A DNA stretch of 64,000 bases from Serratia symbiotica (GTDB taxonomy: Bacteria > Pseudomonadota > Gammaproteobacteria > Enterobacterales > Enterobacteriaceae): the NCBI GenBank assembly GCA_900380265.1, contig LR025083.1, positions 1,364,001 to 1,428,000 on the forward strand, written 5' to 3'. Under the pieces are notes generated by a model. That model saw only the letters and a program-made list of their open reading frames with translations. It was not told the origin of the DNA and searched no databases. Of this stretch, positions 10,560 to 21,601 are shown piece after piece; the first letter of the stretch is position 1, and each line of letters begins with the position of its first letter. The position numbers were made by a program, and so were the translations under genes.

Positions 10560-12010
10560 TCCCCCCCCAAAAAGTGGCCATTGATCAGCAACCCAGTGCA
10601 TGGAGGTGCGCCAATACGAACACCGTAGTTTACTAAAAAACGTAGATCATCTTCGTGATCTCTTTCCGTATTTTTCTTCTCTCTACCACATTCCGGTTGA
10701 ACATTAGTAGTGCGGCCCGGTGCTAAATATTCCCGATAGCTTTAGTCAGCATCTTGCCTCAGATGTATGCCGAGCATGCCAAACATTATCACTAGCAATA
10801 TCTAGATTCTCATTACTTACCTTTGTTGAATTAGCCCGATTTTAGCAAATTAAACGATCAACATGAATAATCTGGAAAATCTTTCTCACTGCTTAGCCAC
10901 CAAAGATAAGTTAGTTCACGATCCAGATCTCAGCGCTAGTACGTTAGGTTGCGGGGCGCGCACTATCGGGTGGAGGTTAAGTACAGCCTTTTAGCACCGA
11001 GATCGTGCGGCTATTTTAACGAACTTCTATAAGTTGCTGCTACGCACCTCAGAATCTTCTCCAAGTAGAAGATTCTTGATCGCGTAACGTCGCTTACTTG
11101 GGGTTTAGCTGACTTTGTATTGACTATCTACAAACCTGCTGGCTCAAAATAATAAACGCGCGTACTGCATAGCGCTTTTGTATGCAAACTTAGCTATCAG
11201 ATTGCTCTCTGATACAAGCAATCTCTAGCTCGATATCGCAAGCCATTTCCGGAATAACAACGCCAATATTCCTATCTTCTTGCTTATAGATGATGCTTTC
11301 TCCATTTTATGCCTACCTAGGCAGGGCATAAAGACGGGAATTTGCCAATCAAAATCAGGGCAAGCAGAATAAATAGACTCAAAAACATTGATGAATTTTT
11401 TGTCGTTCTGCTATTCACAGGTCGCCAATTAACTTTTCTCAATGACCTAGAGCGGCTTAGCTGGTTATGACATCGCGCAAAAATACAAAATTCACGGTTC
11501 TGGCAACTCGACTTTTGCAGGAACTGCTATATAGTTGTTACTACTGGTTTCAAACTGGCAATTACCCAGTACTAATTGGAAATATTCTGCTATAGTGCCA
11601 AAACAAAAAGAATGATGAGAAATGACCATCACAAAAGGCATATAAACTGCTCTGTTTTTGTTTCAAAGTACCTACAGTCCTAAAAATCTTATCAACCTCC
11701 CAAAGAAAATACGTAAAGTGCCTAGATCCTTGGAAAGCTGCTGGAGGGGGGGATCTCTGAAGTATTGGTAGCGTTTTTGTGGTAGACACCTTTGAAATAG
11801 CGCATAACTCTCTTTATAAGAGTTAGTCGCACTGGTTTTGTGTTATAGCGTGATCTCAACATGCGTTCATGTAAAAAAGGTTGAGCCTCCGAGAGGATAG
11901 AAACTATCAGTTCTTGACTGACGCGCATGGTTGATACTGATATTTTCCTGCAAGCAATGCTTATAAGTGCTGTGAAGTAATCTTTCACTAATTTTTGCTT
12001 TACGCAAATA
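10560..12010 (-). pseudogene. purF: purF remnant (amidophosphoribosyltransferase)
   Basis: Sits exactly where purF belongs between ubiX and cvpA. No long frame, but on the minus strand around 11100-11270 one reads GVVIPEMACDIELEIACI, then after a short gap KRYAVRAFIILSQQ, matching E. coli PurF [20 protein letters not shown] and KNRYVGRTFIMPGQQ, followed by a KS-RRKLN counterpart. The C-terminal part near 10700 reads NVQPECGRE, like AVQRQNEVE. Many stops and frameshifts. PurF catalyses the first committed step of purine synthesis (PRPP to phosphoribosylamine), so de novo purine synthesis by this route is lost unless a second copy exists elsewhere. Confidence 0.85.
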
Positions 12011-12156
12011 GACTAGGTTTCGAGTTAATTACTGACGATACTTGCAGGCTCTTAACCACGTTACTGCAACAACATTCACGCATCATTAATAGACTGGTGA
12101 ATCGATATCAACTGGTGATAAAGGCAATACAAAACATGTTGTTCCTCTCTCAGCAA

Positions 12157-12657
12157 CTACCGACTCACTAAATCAGCCGATAAGAAACTCGACGTGCTTT
12201 GCAGATAGTTAAAGACCCACCTGATAATATGACTAAATTGAGGGATAATCTGCGACTTCTGCCAGTCTGGACCTTGTGATAAGGTCGTAAAGGTATCCAG
12301 AAAAAAAAGGATTGCTGCAACGATTAGCACTCCACGTAGCATACCAAAACAAATGCCCAACATCCGATCCATACCTGATAGTCCGCTTTTCTCTACTAGA
12401 GTGCTAATGACATAGTTACTGATTGCCCCAATGCCCATCGGGGCAATCAGCAAGATCATGATCGCGATAGCTTTCCGAACTAGTTCATCTTCAAAGAGAG
12501 TGAAGTAACCTGCAAGGTAAGAATAAAAATGGCTAGTAATGAACAAGGCACATCCCCATGTCAACAGAGACATTGCTTCGCGAAGAAACCCTCGAATCAT
12601 ACTTAGCAGAACTGAACATCCTATTAGCGCTATAATAACATAATCAACCCAGACCAT
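12157..12657 (-). CDS. cvpA: CvpA inner-membrane protein
   Basis: Four-helix inner-membrane protein named for colicin V production, known in E. coli to be needed for growth under bile or envelope stress; biochemical role uncertain. 166 residues (162 in E. coli). Starts MVWVDYVIIALIGCSVLLSM; hydrophobic segments near 5-21, 30-50, 63-82 and 102-122. In enterics cvpA is immediately upstream of purF; here purF has decayed while cvpA remains open, suggesting an independent use. An AGGATAG Shine-Dalgarno precedes the ATG. Confidence 0.92.
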   Translation of the reverse strand: MVWVDYVIIALIGCSVLLSMIRGFLREAMSLLTWGCALFITSHFYSYLAGYFTLFEDELVRKAIAIMILLIAPMGIGAISNYVISTLVEKSGLSGMDRMLGICFGMLRGVLIVAAILFFLDTFTTLSQGPDWQKSQIIPQFSHIIRWVFNYLQSTSSFLSADLVSR

Positions 12658-13129
12658 GAACTATCCTAATAATAAATCGTTCTTGTGCCTTTCCTAGAGG
12701 CAGTGCTTCATTTTACTATCACGATACTTGAGGCACTACGTATTGCTACCTGCAAGCAATTTTAAAGTAGCTAAGCACACTCAATATCAGTTAATGATAA
12801 TACAAAGGACATTGCCTGTATAAATACCCAATACTGCATAAATACTGTAGTCGATAAAGGTGCCTTCTAACCCTGTATTAAGCGAATACGGAAAAACCAC
12901 GACTGATTTGACTGCCACGTAACTTTCTAGTAGACGCCATTTTTCCTCCAAAGGCGACTAATTAAAGGCGCTAGCGTATTAATACGCTGATCTTTAAGTG
13001 TTCTAAGAACACTAGGCTCTTTTATCTCAGATTTTAGGCTTTCAGCCTCTCAGCGATTTTAAGAGTATCACTCAATCAAGCCATCTGCAATTAATCGCTA
13101 GGGTTGCTTTCGAGTAATAAGAAGCGTGC
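12658..13129. other. 472-bp gap between dedD and cvpA
   Basis: No gene seen. The same junction is also intergenic in E. coli but shorter. It presumably holds the cvpA promoter; no clear -35/-10 pair could be picked. Confidence 0.4.
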
Positions 13130-13783
13130 TTAACGTAGGCTATAAAGGTTTACATACCCTTTTAACCCGCTGATTGCATTTAGCGCTGTCAAAGAAGATT
13201 GGAGTTCTTGCTTTGAAGTTCCTGGACCAACGTAAATGCGCGTAAGCTTCCCCTGAACCGGTGTTGATGGGGAGGTAAATACGTGATACCCGGACAACCG
13301 TAGCGCAGCGACTATCTCACCTACTTTGCAAGTGTTTTTAAGCGCGCCAAGTTGGACAACATAAGCCAGTCCAACTGGAGCGTGCTCTCTCCCTTCTTCC
13401 TGAGAAGAAGGAAGTTGATATTTAGATACTAGGTTAGGTTTTACTCCTTGCTTCACATCCTCTGCTGTCGGAAAATATGTAGGCTTTCGAACAATCAGTG
13501 GTATCTTTTGCTCTCCTGCCTGCTGAACCACCTTCGCAAGATTTGCCTGATGTTCAACTAAAGCCTCTGACGGCATCGGTAGCGGCGCAAACAACCGCTC
13601 ATTACCTGGGAGGGATAGAGTGGTTTTATTTTCCACGTCTTCTTGGTTCGGCTCTAATGGGATCGGCGTGAATTCATTCTCATAATAGTTTTGTTTACTA
13701 TCTAACAATACTGGCAGACTGATGGCCCCAAGTGATAAAAAAACTATGGTGCCCACTATTCGGTTTCGAAATTTAGTCGCCAC
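13130..13783 (-). CDS. dedD: Cell-division protein DedD (SPOR domain)
   Basis: Divisome-associated protein that binds glycan-denuded septal peptidoglycan. 217 residues, close to the family length (about 220). One N-terminal membrane helix (about 9-27, GTIVFLSLGAISLPVLL), a long low-complexity periplasmic linker rich in P, E and Q, and a C-terminal SPOR domain (about 142-217: AYVVQLGALKN ... LRLSGYHVF ... TRIYVGPG ... KGYVNLYSLR). The start codon directly abuts the folC stop, so the two are translationally coupled in the accD-folC-dedD operon. Confidence 0.93.
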   Translation of the reverse strand: MATKFRNRIVGTIVFLSLGAISLPVLLDSKQNYYENEFTPIPLEPNQEDVENKTTLSLPGNERLFAPLPMPSEALVEHQANLAKVVQQAGEQKIPLIVRKPTYFPTAEDVKQGVKPNLVSKYQLPSSQEEGREHAPVGLAYVVQLGALKNTCKVGEIVAALRLSGYHVFTSPSTPVQGKLTRIYVGPGTSKQELQSSLTALNAISGLKGYVNLYSLR

Positions 13784-15052
13784 TTAGCCTCCTCCCCTAT
13801 CGTTTAATGCCACCATAACTTGTGCGACAGTATGAAATGATCCAAAGACTATAACAATATCTGTTTTATCCGCATCGAAGGTAGCCTCCCTCCAAGCACT
13901 TGCAACATCGATAAACTGGCGGGATTGCGGCAAATGCTGAGCCAATAATTCAGCGGGAGCACCGCGCGGCGCATCAAGCGATGCGCAATACCATTCATCA
14001 ACCTCTGCGTGAAGGCAAGCTAACGTGCCAACAATGTCTTTATTTAACAGCATACCAATAACAGCTCGCACCTTACCACCATTGCGCGGCAGACTAGACA
14101 AACGGGTGGCTAGATAGGCGGCGGCATGTGGGTTATGTGCTACATCAAGAATTAGTCGCGGCTCTTGGCATATCAATTGAAAACGACCAGGCAACGTTGC
14201 CAGCTTTAGCCCAACGCAGATTGCTCGATGACCGATATCCAGCGAGGAATAGCTAAGTGTCGCCAACGCGGTTGCAGCGTTGACCAGCGGCACATGCGGA
14301 ATAGGTAACCCAGCCAGTTCTATTTTCCCGCCTTTCCACTGCCACTGATTGCAGTTTTCATTATAACTCCAAGCAATCCCGTTGCAGTAAAGCGGTACTC
14401 CCAGTTTTTCGGCTATCTTCTGGATACTTAGTGGCATATTCGGTTCCCCCACTACGGCCGGTTTACCACTACGGAAAATTCCTGCTTTCTCACTACCGAT
14501 ACTATCCCGGTTATTGCCCAGCCACTCCGTATGATCTAGCGCAATGCTGGTGATGACCGCTACGTTAGGATCGACGATATTAGTAGCGTCTAAACGTCCA
14601 CCCAGACCGACCTCCAGGATTACCACATCTAACCGCGCCTGCTTAAATAGATTTAATGCAGACAGAGTGCTAAATTCAAAATAGGTCAGTGTGGTTCCAC
14701 AACGACCCTTGTCAATAGTAGCAAAAGAGTTGCTAAAGTCCGACTCATTTAGCTCTTGCCCCTGGATGCGTACCCGCTCAGTATAGCGAAGAAGATGCGG
14801 CGAAGTGTAAACGCCAACACGCAGGTTAGCGGCCAAGAGTATAGCTTCTAGCGTGCAGCAGGTGGTGCCCTTTCCGTTAGTACCAGCAACAGTGAATACT
14901 GTTGGAGCAGGACTTAATAAATCAAGATGCGACGCAACGTGCTGAACTCGTTCTAAGCTAAGGTCGATCGACTTACTGTGCAGATTTTCTAAATAGTAAA
15001 GCCACTCGTACAAGGGCGATGTAGCTTGAGGAATGATTGGGTAGTTTTGCAT
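13784..15052 (-). CDS. folC: Dihydrofolate / folylpolyglutamate synthase FolC
   Basis: Adds glutamate to dihydropteroate to make dihydrofolate, and extends polyglutamate tails on folates. 422 residues as in E. coli. ATP-binding loop FTVAGTNGKGTTC at 53-65, Mur-ligase central domain with VILEVGLGGRLDATN and HTEWLGN, and C-terminal domain with LILDVAHNPHAA. Full length and without damage. Lies 81 bp downstream of accD and directly abuts dedD, the standard enteric operon. Together with purU it shows that one-carbon/folate metabolism is still run by this bacterium. Confidence 0.95.
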   Translation of the reverse strand: MQNYPIIPQATSPLYEWLYYLENLHSKSIDLSLERVQHVASHLDLLSPAPTVFTVAGTNGKGTTCCTLEAILLAANLRVGVYTSPHLLRYTERVRIQGQELNESDFSNSFATIDKGRCGTTLTYFEFSTLSALNLFKQARLDVVILEVGLGGRLDATNIVDPNVAVITSIALDHTEWLGNNRDSIGSEKAGIFRSGKPAVVGEPNMPLSIQKIAEKLGVPLYCNGIAWSYNENCNQWQWKGGKIELAGLPIPHVPLVNAATALATLSYSSLDIGHRAICVGLKLATLPGRFQLICQEPRLILDVAHNPHAAAYLATRLSSLPRNGGKVRAVIGMLLNKDIVGTLACLHAEVDEWYCASLDAPRGAPAELLAQHLPQSRQFIDVASAWREATFDADKTDIVIVFGSFHTVAQVMVALNDRGGG

Positions 15053-15133
15053 GAGTTCACATCGTTGAACTTGGTTGATGAATTCTCAGGCTATTACTCT
15101 GACCTGAAAACAAGTGTTGCTGTCTGCCCGCCC

Positions 15134-16042
15134 TCAGACGTCGATCTGCTTTTCCTGAGTGATAACACAAGTTCTCACATCAAAATGTGGCTGCGGTTGG
15201 TTTGTAATCTTAGACAAAATACTGGCCAGAGTTCGTCTCATATCTGGACGACGAACAATCATGTCAATCGCGCCTTTCTCGATCAAAAATTCGCTTCGCT
15301 GAAAACCAGGCGGCAATTTTTCCCGCACTGTTTGTTCGATAACGCGTGGTCCAGCAAACCCGATTAGTGCCTTCGGCTCAGCAATGTTTATATCACCCAG
15401 CATCGCTAAACTAGCAGAAACCCCCCCCATCGTTGGATCGGTCAAAACGGAGATGTAAGGTAGACCGCGCTCCTGTATTTTTGCTAGTGCCGCGCTAGTT
15501 TTTGCCATCTGCATCAGCGATATCAGTGCTTCCTGCATACGTGCACCGCCGCTCGCAGAGAAGCAGACTAACGGGCACCGGTCTTCTAGTACTTGCTCAA
15601 CGGCTCGCACAAATCGTGCACCGACCACGGAAGACATGGAACCCCCTATAAAAGCAAATTCAAAAGCAGCAGCCACGATCGGCATACCGTAAAGTGTGCC
15701 CTTCATCACGACTAATGCATCTTTTTCACCAGTCGCTTTCTGCGCAGCAACCAAACGATCTTTGTACTTTTTAGAATCCTTAAACTTCAGAATATCATTT
15801 GGCTCCAGTTCGCTGCCCAATTCAACTTCGCTTCCTTTATCCAGCAGACTATGCAGCCGCATACGCGCTCCCATATGCATGTGATGGTCACACTGAGGGC
15901 ACACTTCTAGATTACGTGCTAGCTCTGCGCGATAGACAACCTGGCCGCACCTATCGCATTTTGTCCAAACCCCCTCAGGAATGCTTGCTTTACGGGTTGG
16001 TGTAATATTGTTCTTGTTAAGAATTCGTTCAATCCAGCTCAT
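15134..16042 (-). CDS. accD: Acetyl-CoA carboxylase carboxyltransferase subunit beta AccD
   Basis: Beta half of the carboxyltransferase that moves CO2 from biotin to acetyl-CoA, giving malonyl-CoA for fatty-acid synthesis; partner AccA is not in this window. 302 residues (304 in E. coli). An N-terminal Cys4 zinc ribbon is formed by C29, C32, C48 and C51, and the crotonase-like core carries [10 protein letters not shown] and [17 protein letters not shown]. The MGGV codons include a run of eight G bases (15421-15428), a slippage-prone tract inside an essential gene, but the frame is correct here. Confidence 0.96.
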   Translation of the reverse strand: MSWIERILNKNNITPTRKASIPEGVWTKCDRCGQVVYRAELARNLEVCPQCDHHMHMGARMRLHSLLDKGSEVELGSELEPNDILKFKDSKKYKDRLVAAQKATGEKDALVVMKGTLYGMPIVAAAFEFAFIGGSMSSVVGARFVRAVEQVLEDRCPLVCFSASGGARMQEALISLMQMAKTSAALAKIQERGLPYISVLTDPTMGGVSASLAMLGDINIAEPKALIGFAGPRVIEQTVREKLPPGFQRSEFLIEKGAIDMIVRRPDMRRTLASILSKITNQPQPHFDVRTCVITQEKQIDV

Positions 16043-16099
16043 CTATAACCTTTCTGCTTGAACCCGGCCAATGCGAGTCCGATATTCATACCCACGCAA

Positions 16100-16890
16100 C
16101 CTGCCAGTGTCTTCTCACAAGAGAAGACCATCAATATTTGCCATTAAACCATATCAGGAGAATACTCTAGATACAAAACAAGTTAAAGAAAAGCTAAGCG
16201 CGTTTACTTTCTAGCAGAGTAGCCTGACAATCGTCATATTTTAAGTTGAAATGGAAACATAATGTTAGCTAAGATGAACAATCCTAGCTTTCCTACTCTG
16301 AAGGAAACCACTAAAGTATCACTGTTTAGTGAACAGAAAGTCTAAATCACTAGCTCGTAAACGTTATAATCAGAACAGTTTCGCTAGACTGGTTGCCTTG
16401 TTCTAGAGGAAAAGATTGCAAATACTCATGAACAGCACGCATGATCGAAAAGATAATCATCTTCTACTGTATTGGTTATAAAAGCAATGTGCTTTATCTA
16501 TATGTCGACGACTTGGCGATCCGAGTTTCTGTATGAGGATCGTTTTAAACAAATAGCAGGGTGAATTTGGCAACGCAGCTGATAACCACCAACGCCACCA
16601 TCATCCCCAACATACTATGCATGTTAAGATCATTTCCACTATTCACACCGGGTCCACGGAAATAAATAGGGGAGCATCACCTACTAAAAGGGTCGACCAC
16701 CAGCCCGTGCCAGCAAACACGATCAAAATCAAATAGCATAGCACTAAAAAGCCTTTTATGTGACTACCCCGTAAAAGTTAGCGCTAATATGTAAATTACA
16801 ATCAATAATACATTTAATAATATCCATCAGCTTTTTCGCGAGTCCAGACTACTACTCCGCCATAGCAAACTCACATAACAATAAATCCAA
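16100..16890 (-). pseudogene. dedA: dedA remnant (DedA-family membrane protein)
   Basis: Occupies the dedA slot between accD and truA. On the minus strand around 16590-16640 one reads NDLNMHSMLGMMVALVVIS, matching DedA NDLNVHMMVVLMLIAAIVG; further on, around 16420-16500, DKAHCFYNQYSRR, stop, LSFRSCVLF matches [22 protein letters not shown]. A decayed version of the FLPGDSLLF motif precedes it. Stops and frame changes throughout. DedA proteins are polytopic membrane proteins linked to lipid-carrier recycling and proton-motive-force maintenance; other family members may cover for it. Confidence 0.85.
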
Positions 16891-16901
16891 CCGTAGCATC
16901 T

Positions 16902-17738
16902 TCAATCATCAGGTAAAAATAGAGGCCCGAGCGGCAGCCTAGGCAGAGAAAAATGCTGAGGATAATCAACTGAGACCAAATATAGGCCCTCGGCTCGTGC
17001 TGTCGCGGCCGCTAGGTTGCGATCTCTCAACGTTAAGAGCTCTGCCATCCAGTTATCACCCCGCTTACCACAACCAATTTCCATTAGGTTGCCAACAATA
17101 TTACGTACCATATGATGCACAAAGGCATTCGCCTTTATATCCACCACAATATATTCCCCTTGACGTGTGATCTTGACATGTTTTACATCCCGCCAAGGCG
17201 TAGAAGATTGACACTGAGCTGCACGAAATGAAGTAAAATCGTTCTCACCAAGCAGCGCCTGCGCCGCGCTATGCATCCGAACGGCGTTCAACGGATGGTA
17301 AACGTGGGTCACTCCTTGATGTAATAGTGCCGGGCGGTTACAATGATTGTAGATGATATAACGATAGCGACGAGCGGTAGCGCTATAACGTGCATGGAAA
17401 TCATCAGGAACTACCCTTACCCACCGCACAGCAATATTATTCGGTAGTTGTGTGTTCACTCCCATAGTCCAAGCAATATCCTGACGCCGTACGCTGGTTT
17501 TGAAATGCGCCACCTGCCCGGTGGCGTGCACCCCAGAGTCAGTACGTCCAGCACACAATAAATTAATCGGTGCATTCGCGACCTTACTCAATGCCTGTTC
17601 TAGAGCCCCCTGAACACTCGCCACTTCCTTTTGCTGCTGCCAACCGTAATAACTGCTACCGTCATACTCAATTCCTAACGCAATCTTTTGTGCCGGTTTG
17701 ACAGAAAAAGCCACTTTAGTATTAGTTAATCTGCTCAT
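16902..17738 (-). CDS. truA: tRNA pseudouridine(38-40) synthase TruA
   Basis: Isomerises uridines 38-40 in the anticodon arm of many tRNAs. 278 residues (270 in E. coli; the difference is in the N-terminal tail). Catalytic aspartate D67 in [14 protein letters not shown]; other family blocks are [12 protein letters not shown] (23-34), the [20 protein letters not shown] stretch and [15 protein letters not shown]. Last intact gene of the 52-min block: downstream on its own strand lies dead dedA, and upstream the order breaks, with no usg or pdxB found. Confidence 0.95.
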   Translation of the reverse strand: MSRLTNTKVAFSVKPAQKIALGIEYDGSSYYGWQQQKEVASVQGALEQALSKVANAPINLLCAGRTDSGVHATGQVAHFKTSVRRQDIAWTMGVNTQLPNNIAVRWVRVVPDDFHARYSATARRYRYIIYNHCNRPALLHQGVTHVYHPLNAVRMHSAAQALLGENDFTSFRAAQCQSSTPWRDVKHVKITRQGEYIVVDIKANAFVHHMVRNIVGNLMEIGCGKRGDNWMAELLTLRDRNLAAATARAEGLYLVSVDYPQHFSLPRLPLGPLFLPDD

Positions 17739-19890
17739 TTGCCAGAAATTCTACAGTTTTGATAGCCATCTACGGCCACTAAACGCATATTATCCACTAC
17801 CGAGTAGAATTATGATAGGACGTAAGATATTTAAAAGGGAACGTGTGATAGATGTGGATCTGCCTGGGACGAATTTGCTCCATCTAAGCAAATCAATCAG
17901 TGTAATTACTTGTGAGTATGTGAAAACATCACTGCGAATGACCTGTTTGAATTTGGAGATCATTGTCATGAGCATTAAAAAGACGAACGCGATAAAAATT
18001 ATGTTACCTGCTATGAAAACCCAGGGTGGTTACATTCGTTCTTAACTCTGCAGAGCTTGAGGATGCGACGGATAAAGGATCCGACGCTCTATCAAACCCA
18101 ACAGCTCCGAACAGCAAGTAATCTGTTCGCCTTATTTTCTTTTGGAATGGCACAACGCATCTGCTTTTAGTGCTGCTTATTGCGACTATGACAATCTGTC
18201 CTACAGGAACGTAGGTACGTAGGGCGCTACAGGTTGTGTATAACATCCTTGCATTTCCCCTGTCAGTACGCCCAGCTGTTTCGTGCGTACCGTACATTAG
18301 GATATCTTTTCATCCCTATCCAAAAACTACACACTTGCTCTTTAAAAATCCCTGAGCTGCTGACAACGGTGTTGTCCTTTTTTTAAGTAACCATAGAGCA
18401 GAGGAATGCAATAACCTCTCTGGTTAAAAATCCTCTGCTGGCAGCAGTTGATACTATCAGACCAGGATATACCATATTCCGCAGAAGACCATACATTTAC
18501 TTTCTGTATTTACTTCAAACCAACCCTGAAATAAAAGCAGAGATAACTGCAGGAACATATGCTATCTAAGTGTTGAACCCAACCACACTGCTAAATGATC
18601 AAGCCCGGCTGGCAAAAACCACAAAACCAAGGGCGCCAACACGTCATCAATAGGATTGATGATGCTCTTTCAAGCTAACATTAGCAATAAAATACCCGAT
18701 GTGATCAGAGGCTGGTGTTGCCAGAGTTGCTACAGGTAGTTCCAACAGCGATGAATTTATCATTCAGTCCTCCTTCGCCGTGTTGCGAGGGCTCATGAGT
18801 ACTTTCTCTCGGAACATGCTTGTATACACATAGCAAATAGACTAGTAAACACCTTAATGACGTTGAGAATTGTGTTAATGTCAATTGACATATCACCCAC
18901 TGTGCCGAAGTAAAGCTGACCAAACTGCTCCTGTTTTAGATAGTCTATGGTGTAGGTAGATATGAGGGAAGGCGCGAAAATCACTTATAAATGAACAAAG
19001 AAGCTTCAACGGAGAGACGATACATGAGTAAAGCGCACTACGAAGCCGACAGAGACTACAAAACCACGTCATCTCCTACAGAGCCGTTATTTTAGCATAG
19101 CGAATTACTGCGATAAGAGAGCAAATATGCATTTGCTGACGGACATCTGTTTTGTTAGGTTTTATAGTCTCCTCTGGAATGTTTGATTTGATATTTCAGT
19201 AGGTGGTAGCGCTTAAATTGGCACATTGGGTCAGTTGTGAATTGGTAGTGATAGATTTACTCTCATTCTACAACAAGCGATGCATCGACCATATGGAATA
19301 TTATTCCAATATCTGGTTAGCACTAACCCAAGACTCACTATCTGGTCTATAGGTTGTGTTTTCTCTCCGACCGTTCACTGTATAAAACAAGAACAGTCAT
19401 CGATACGCCTTATTTCATATTCAAAACAGATTGTACTAGATACGAGCTAATTCTTCATTTTGCCCGTTTAACCGCGGAATAATTCATTAGCGAGACTGCG
19501 TATTTCGCGTCAGCGCGTGGCGGGTATCGGCGTTGAAATCGGCAAATATCTCCCAGTCACGCTGACTGACTGTCATATGAGGTATCGAAATAGACATTTT
19601 TCCACACCAGACCGCCGTGATCTGACTGGTAGCAGCGGGTACATATCAACACTCTCCCTACGCTCTGGGCGGTATGTGCGGCCAGCTCAACCAGTAACTC
19701 GCCCTTTGCTACGAAAGGTATTCTCTAGCATACTAATGCCCGCACCGCGCCTTTTCCACTGCTTTGGGTTCTCGATCACTGGCTACTTATTGGCTATCCA
19801 GCCAGAAAGGCGAATCATAGCGGGTTCACGTTTAAGCAAATAAGCAGGGCTATATAGCTGGGCCTCAGGCCAATACCATCATTGGGCATA
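17739..19890. other. Decayed region between truA and the prophage remnant
   Basis: E. coli has usg and pdxB here; neither could be recognised. Several short frames exist on both strands (for example 17698-18045 plus, 18004-18297 minus) but none shows family motifs. A plus-strand terminator is at 18362-18384. The left end of the prophage probably lies in this stretch, but no end sequence or target duplication could be pointed out. Confidence 0.45.
18362..18384 (+). terminator. Intrinsic terminator, plus strand
   Basis: GACAAC, GGT loop, GTTGTC, then C and seven T. Short stem but a full U-run. No gene ending just upstream was identified, so it is probably the tail of a lost transcript. Confidence 0.5.
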
Positions 19891-19899
19891 CCCTACCAC

Positions 19900-20155
19900 A
19901 AGGCTTGCATTTTTTAGATTTGCGGACAGTCAGTTTGTTTTTTGGATTGGTTTGATGGGCTGAATGCGGAATCCTTTGGCTTGCAGGGTGTTTAACACCT
20001 AATTCAGTTGACCGATCTCCAGAGATTTGCCTATTTTACCCATTAGCCTTTGCAGCATCTGGCGGTAAGTCGTGTCACCACCTTGGGTGCTTGGCGGAAA
20101 TATCGATTAACTGCAGGTGTTTTGTCGGCTTATAGGTAGCGTCCTTTATCGCCAT
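19900..20155 (-). pseudogene. Mu gp16-like (DUF1018) remnant
   Basis: From ATG 20155 the frame starts MAIKDATYKPTKHLQLIDIS, then shifts; a second frame gives DTTYRQMLQRLMGKIGKSLEIGQLN, stop, VLNTLQAKGFRIQPI. This follows the DUF1018/gp16 pattern (KLIHIAKxxLGMDDxTYRxML ... L..vLxxLKxxGF) of Mu-like phages. These proteins sit downstream of gam in the early operon, as here. Confidence 0.65.
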
Positions 20156-20670
20156 GTTTGAGATCGAGGAACCTCATATTGTGGCAAAATAATCCCTCGG
20201 GTTTAAAAGATTAAAAAATGCATATCGTTACAATAAAATTGAATGATTTATATGCCGATTTTCACTATGACTTCCTTACGAAAATTTCTCTATCATCAAT
20301 GTCCTTCAAGATTTCAAACCTTTCCGCAAACACCCGCCAACCTGGTGACGGAGGTTTTCCGTGTCAAATTCCTGTGTATGCAAAGAGGAAACATTATTGC
20401 TATAAGGGTTGACGGGCACGGTTAAAGTTTAATAACCACATGGTGATATCCTCCTAGTCAATCGTCGAATTGATTGAGCTGTGTGGCGTTAGAGTGGCGA
20501 ATTTTCCATAATACCTCTTAGTGGCACGACATCTCAGGTACGTACCCGGAAGCTACACGGCTGTCCGCAGTGTAGGCAGGCGAATAGAACTCCATTCTCC
20601 ACTCGCCGCTTTCCGGTTGTGCAGTAATCTCGCCTGGGTAGGATGTAGATGGTACGTTGCCTTATGGTAG

Positions 20671-20856
20671 CTAGTACAGGTAATACCCATACTGGGTTTC
20701 CTTCTCTAAGGAGATGATGCGTTCAGCCAATATCTCGACGACATTCTGGTACTCACAATAAGCAGTGGCAGAATGGTCTACCAGCAGGTGATCCGCGGCA
20801 TGGTCTATGTGACTTTCAGCCTGACGCCGCAGATTTTTTATTTCCTGATAGCTCAT
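20671..20856 (-). CDS. Small phage early protein, intact, unknown function
   Basis: 61-residue frame starting MSYQEIKNLRRQAESHIDHA and rich in charged, helix-forming residues; preceded by the strong Shine-Dalgarno AGGAGG seven bases before the ATG. It lies between gp16-like and gam remnants, where transposable phages carry several small early genes. I do not recognise the family. It is one of the few undamaged frames in the prophage, but its shortness means survival by chance is quite possible. Confidence 0.45.
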   Translation of the reverse strand: MSYQEIKNLRRQAESHIDHAADHLLVDHSATAYCEYQNVVEILAERIISLEKETQYGYYLY

Positions 20857-21099
20857 GAGGCACCTCCTGGTCCACGCGGATTGATTATCGATCCATGCAA
20901 CTTTGTAAGGCGTATGACTAGGTGCCGATACCGACGAAGAGATGACGTTGAGTGTACCCCTGTAGCTCATCGGGTTTAATCTCCTTGATTGAACGCTCAT
21001 TAACATTCCCAGGCGCAATATGCCCGGCGGCTATCAGTTTTGGCACCCACTTCCACACATAGAGTCGATGTCGTTATACCAGGCGCGTATTACTGCATC

Positions 21100-21601
21100 T
21101 TCTTCTAAAAGGGCATAATAATAAACCCTCAAGCTACTGATGAAAAGTAATCCCGAAAATATTAAGGGAGCTGATGGTATCCTGATTTTTAGAAGGCATT
21201 CTATCCACTTTCACCTTGCAAATAATGCAGTAGTGTTGCCCGTTTTTTTAGCGCCTTCTCGATATCGTCTATCTCTTTGAGTCATGGACGGCGGGTGGTT
21301 TCGGTACGACATCTCACTGGATGTCAGGCTGCCAGTTTGGTTTTCCGTTTTTGGTCAACCCTCCCAGTTCCCGTCGCACCAGGTCTGGAGACCTTTCCAA
21401 CAGGGGATGCGGGCTTTCATGGCTTCAATATCGGAAGCATGATTATGAGTTAAGCGTGCAATTTCATCGTTAATCTATATATCCAATCTGGCTATTCCCC
21501 GCTAGATATCACGCAGCCGTTAAACATCGTCCATCGGCTGTTTGGGGTTTGCAGCATGCAAATGCCCGCTACGGCTTAAATCCGTGTTATTTCTTTGCCA
21601 T
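21100..21601 (-). pseudogene. gam: Mu Gam-like protein remnant
   Basis: Gam binds DNA double-strand ends and protects them from exonuclease. From ATG 21601 the frames together give MAKK, then INDEIARLTHNHASDIEAMKARI, a decayed GLQTWCDGNWEGLTKNGKPN, WQPDIQWDVVPKPPAV and IEKALKKRATLLHYLQ. This parallels Mu Gam (EMNDAIAEITEKFAARI ... GVQGWCEANRDELTNGGK ... GDVSWRVRPPSV). Several stops and frameshifts. Position between B and gp16 fits. Confidence 0.8.

Noticed and set aside
11722-11988. 88-codon minus-strand frame as a separate gene
   Set aside because: Falls inside the purF remnant and is best explained as a piece of its N-terminal region.
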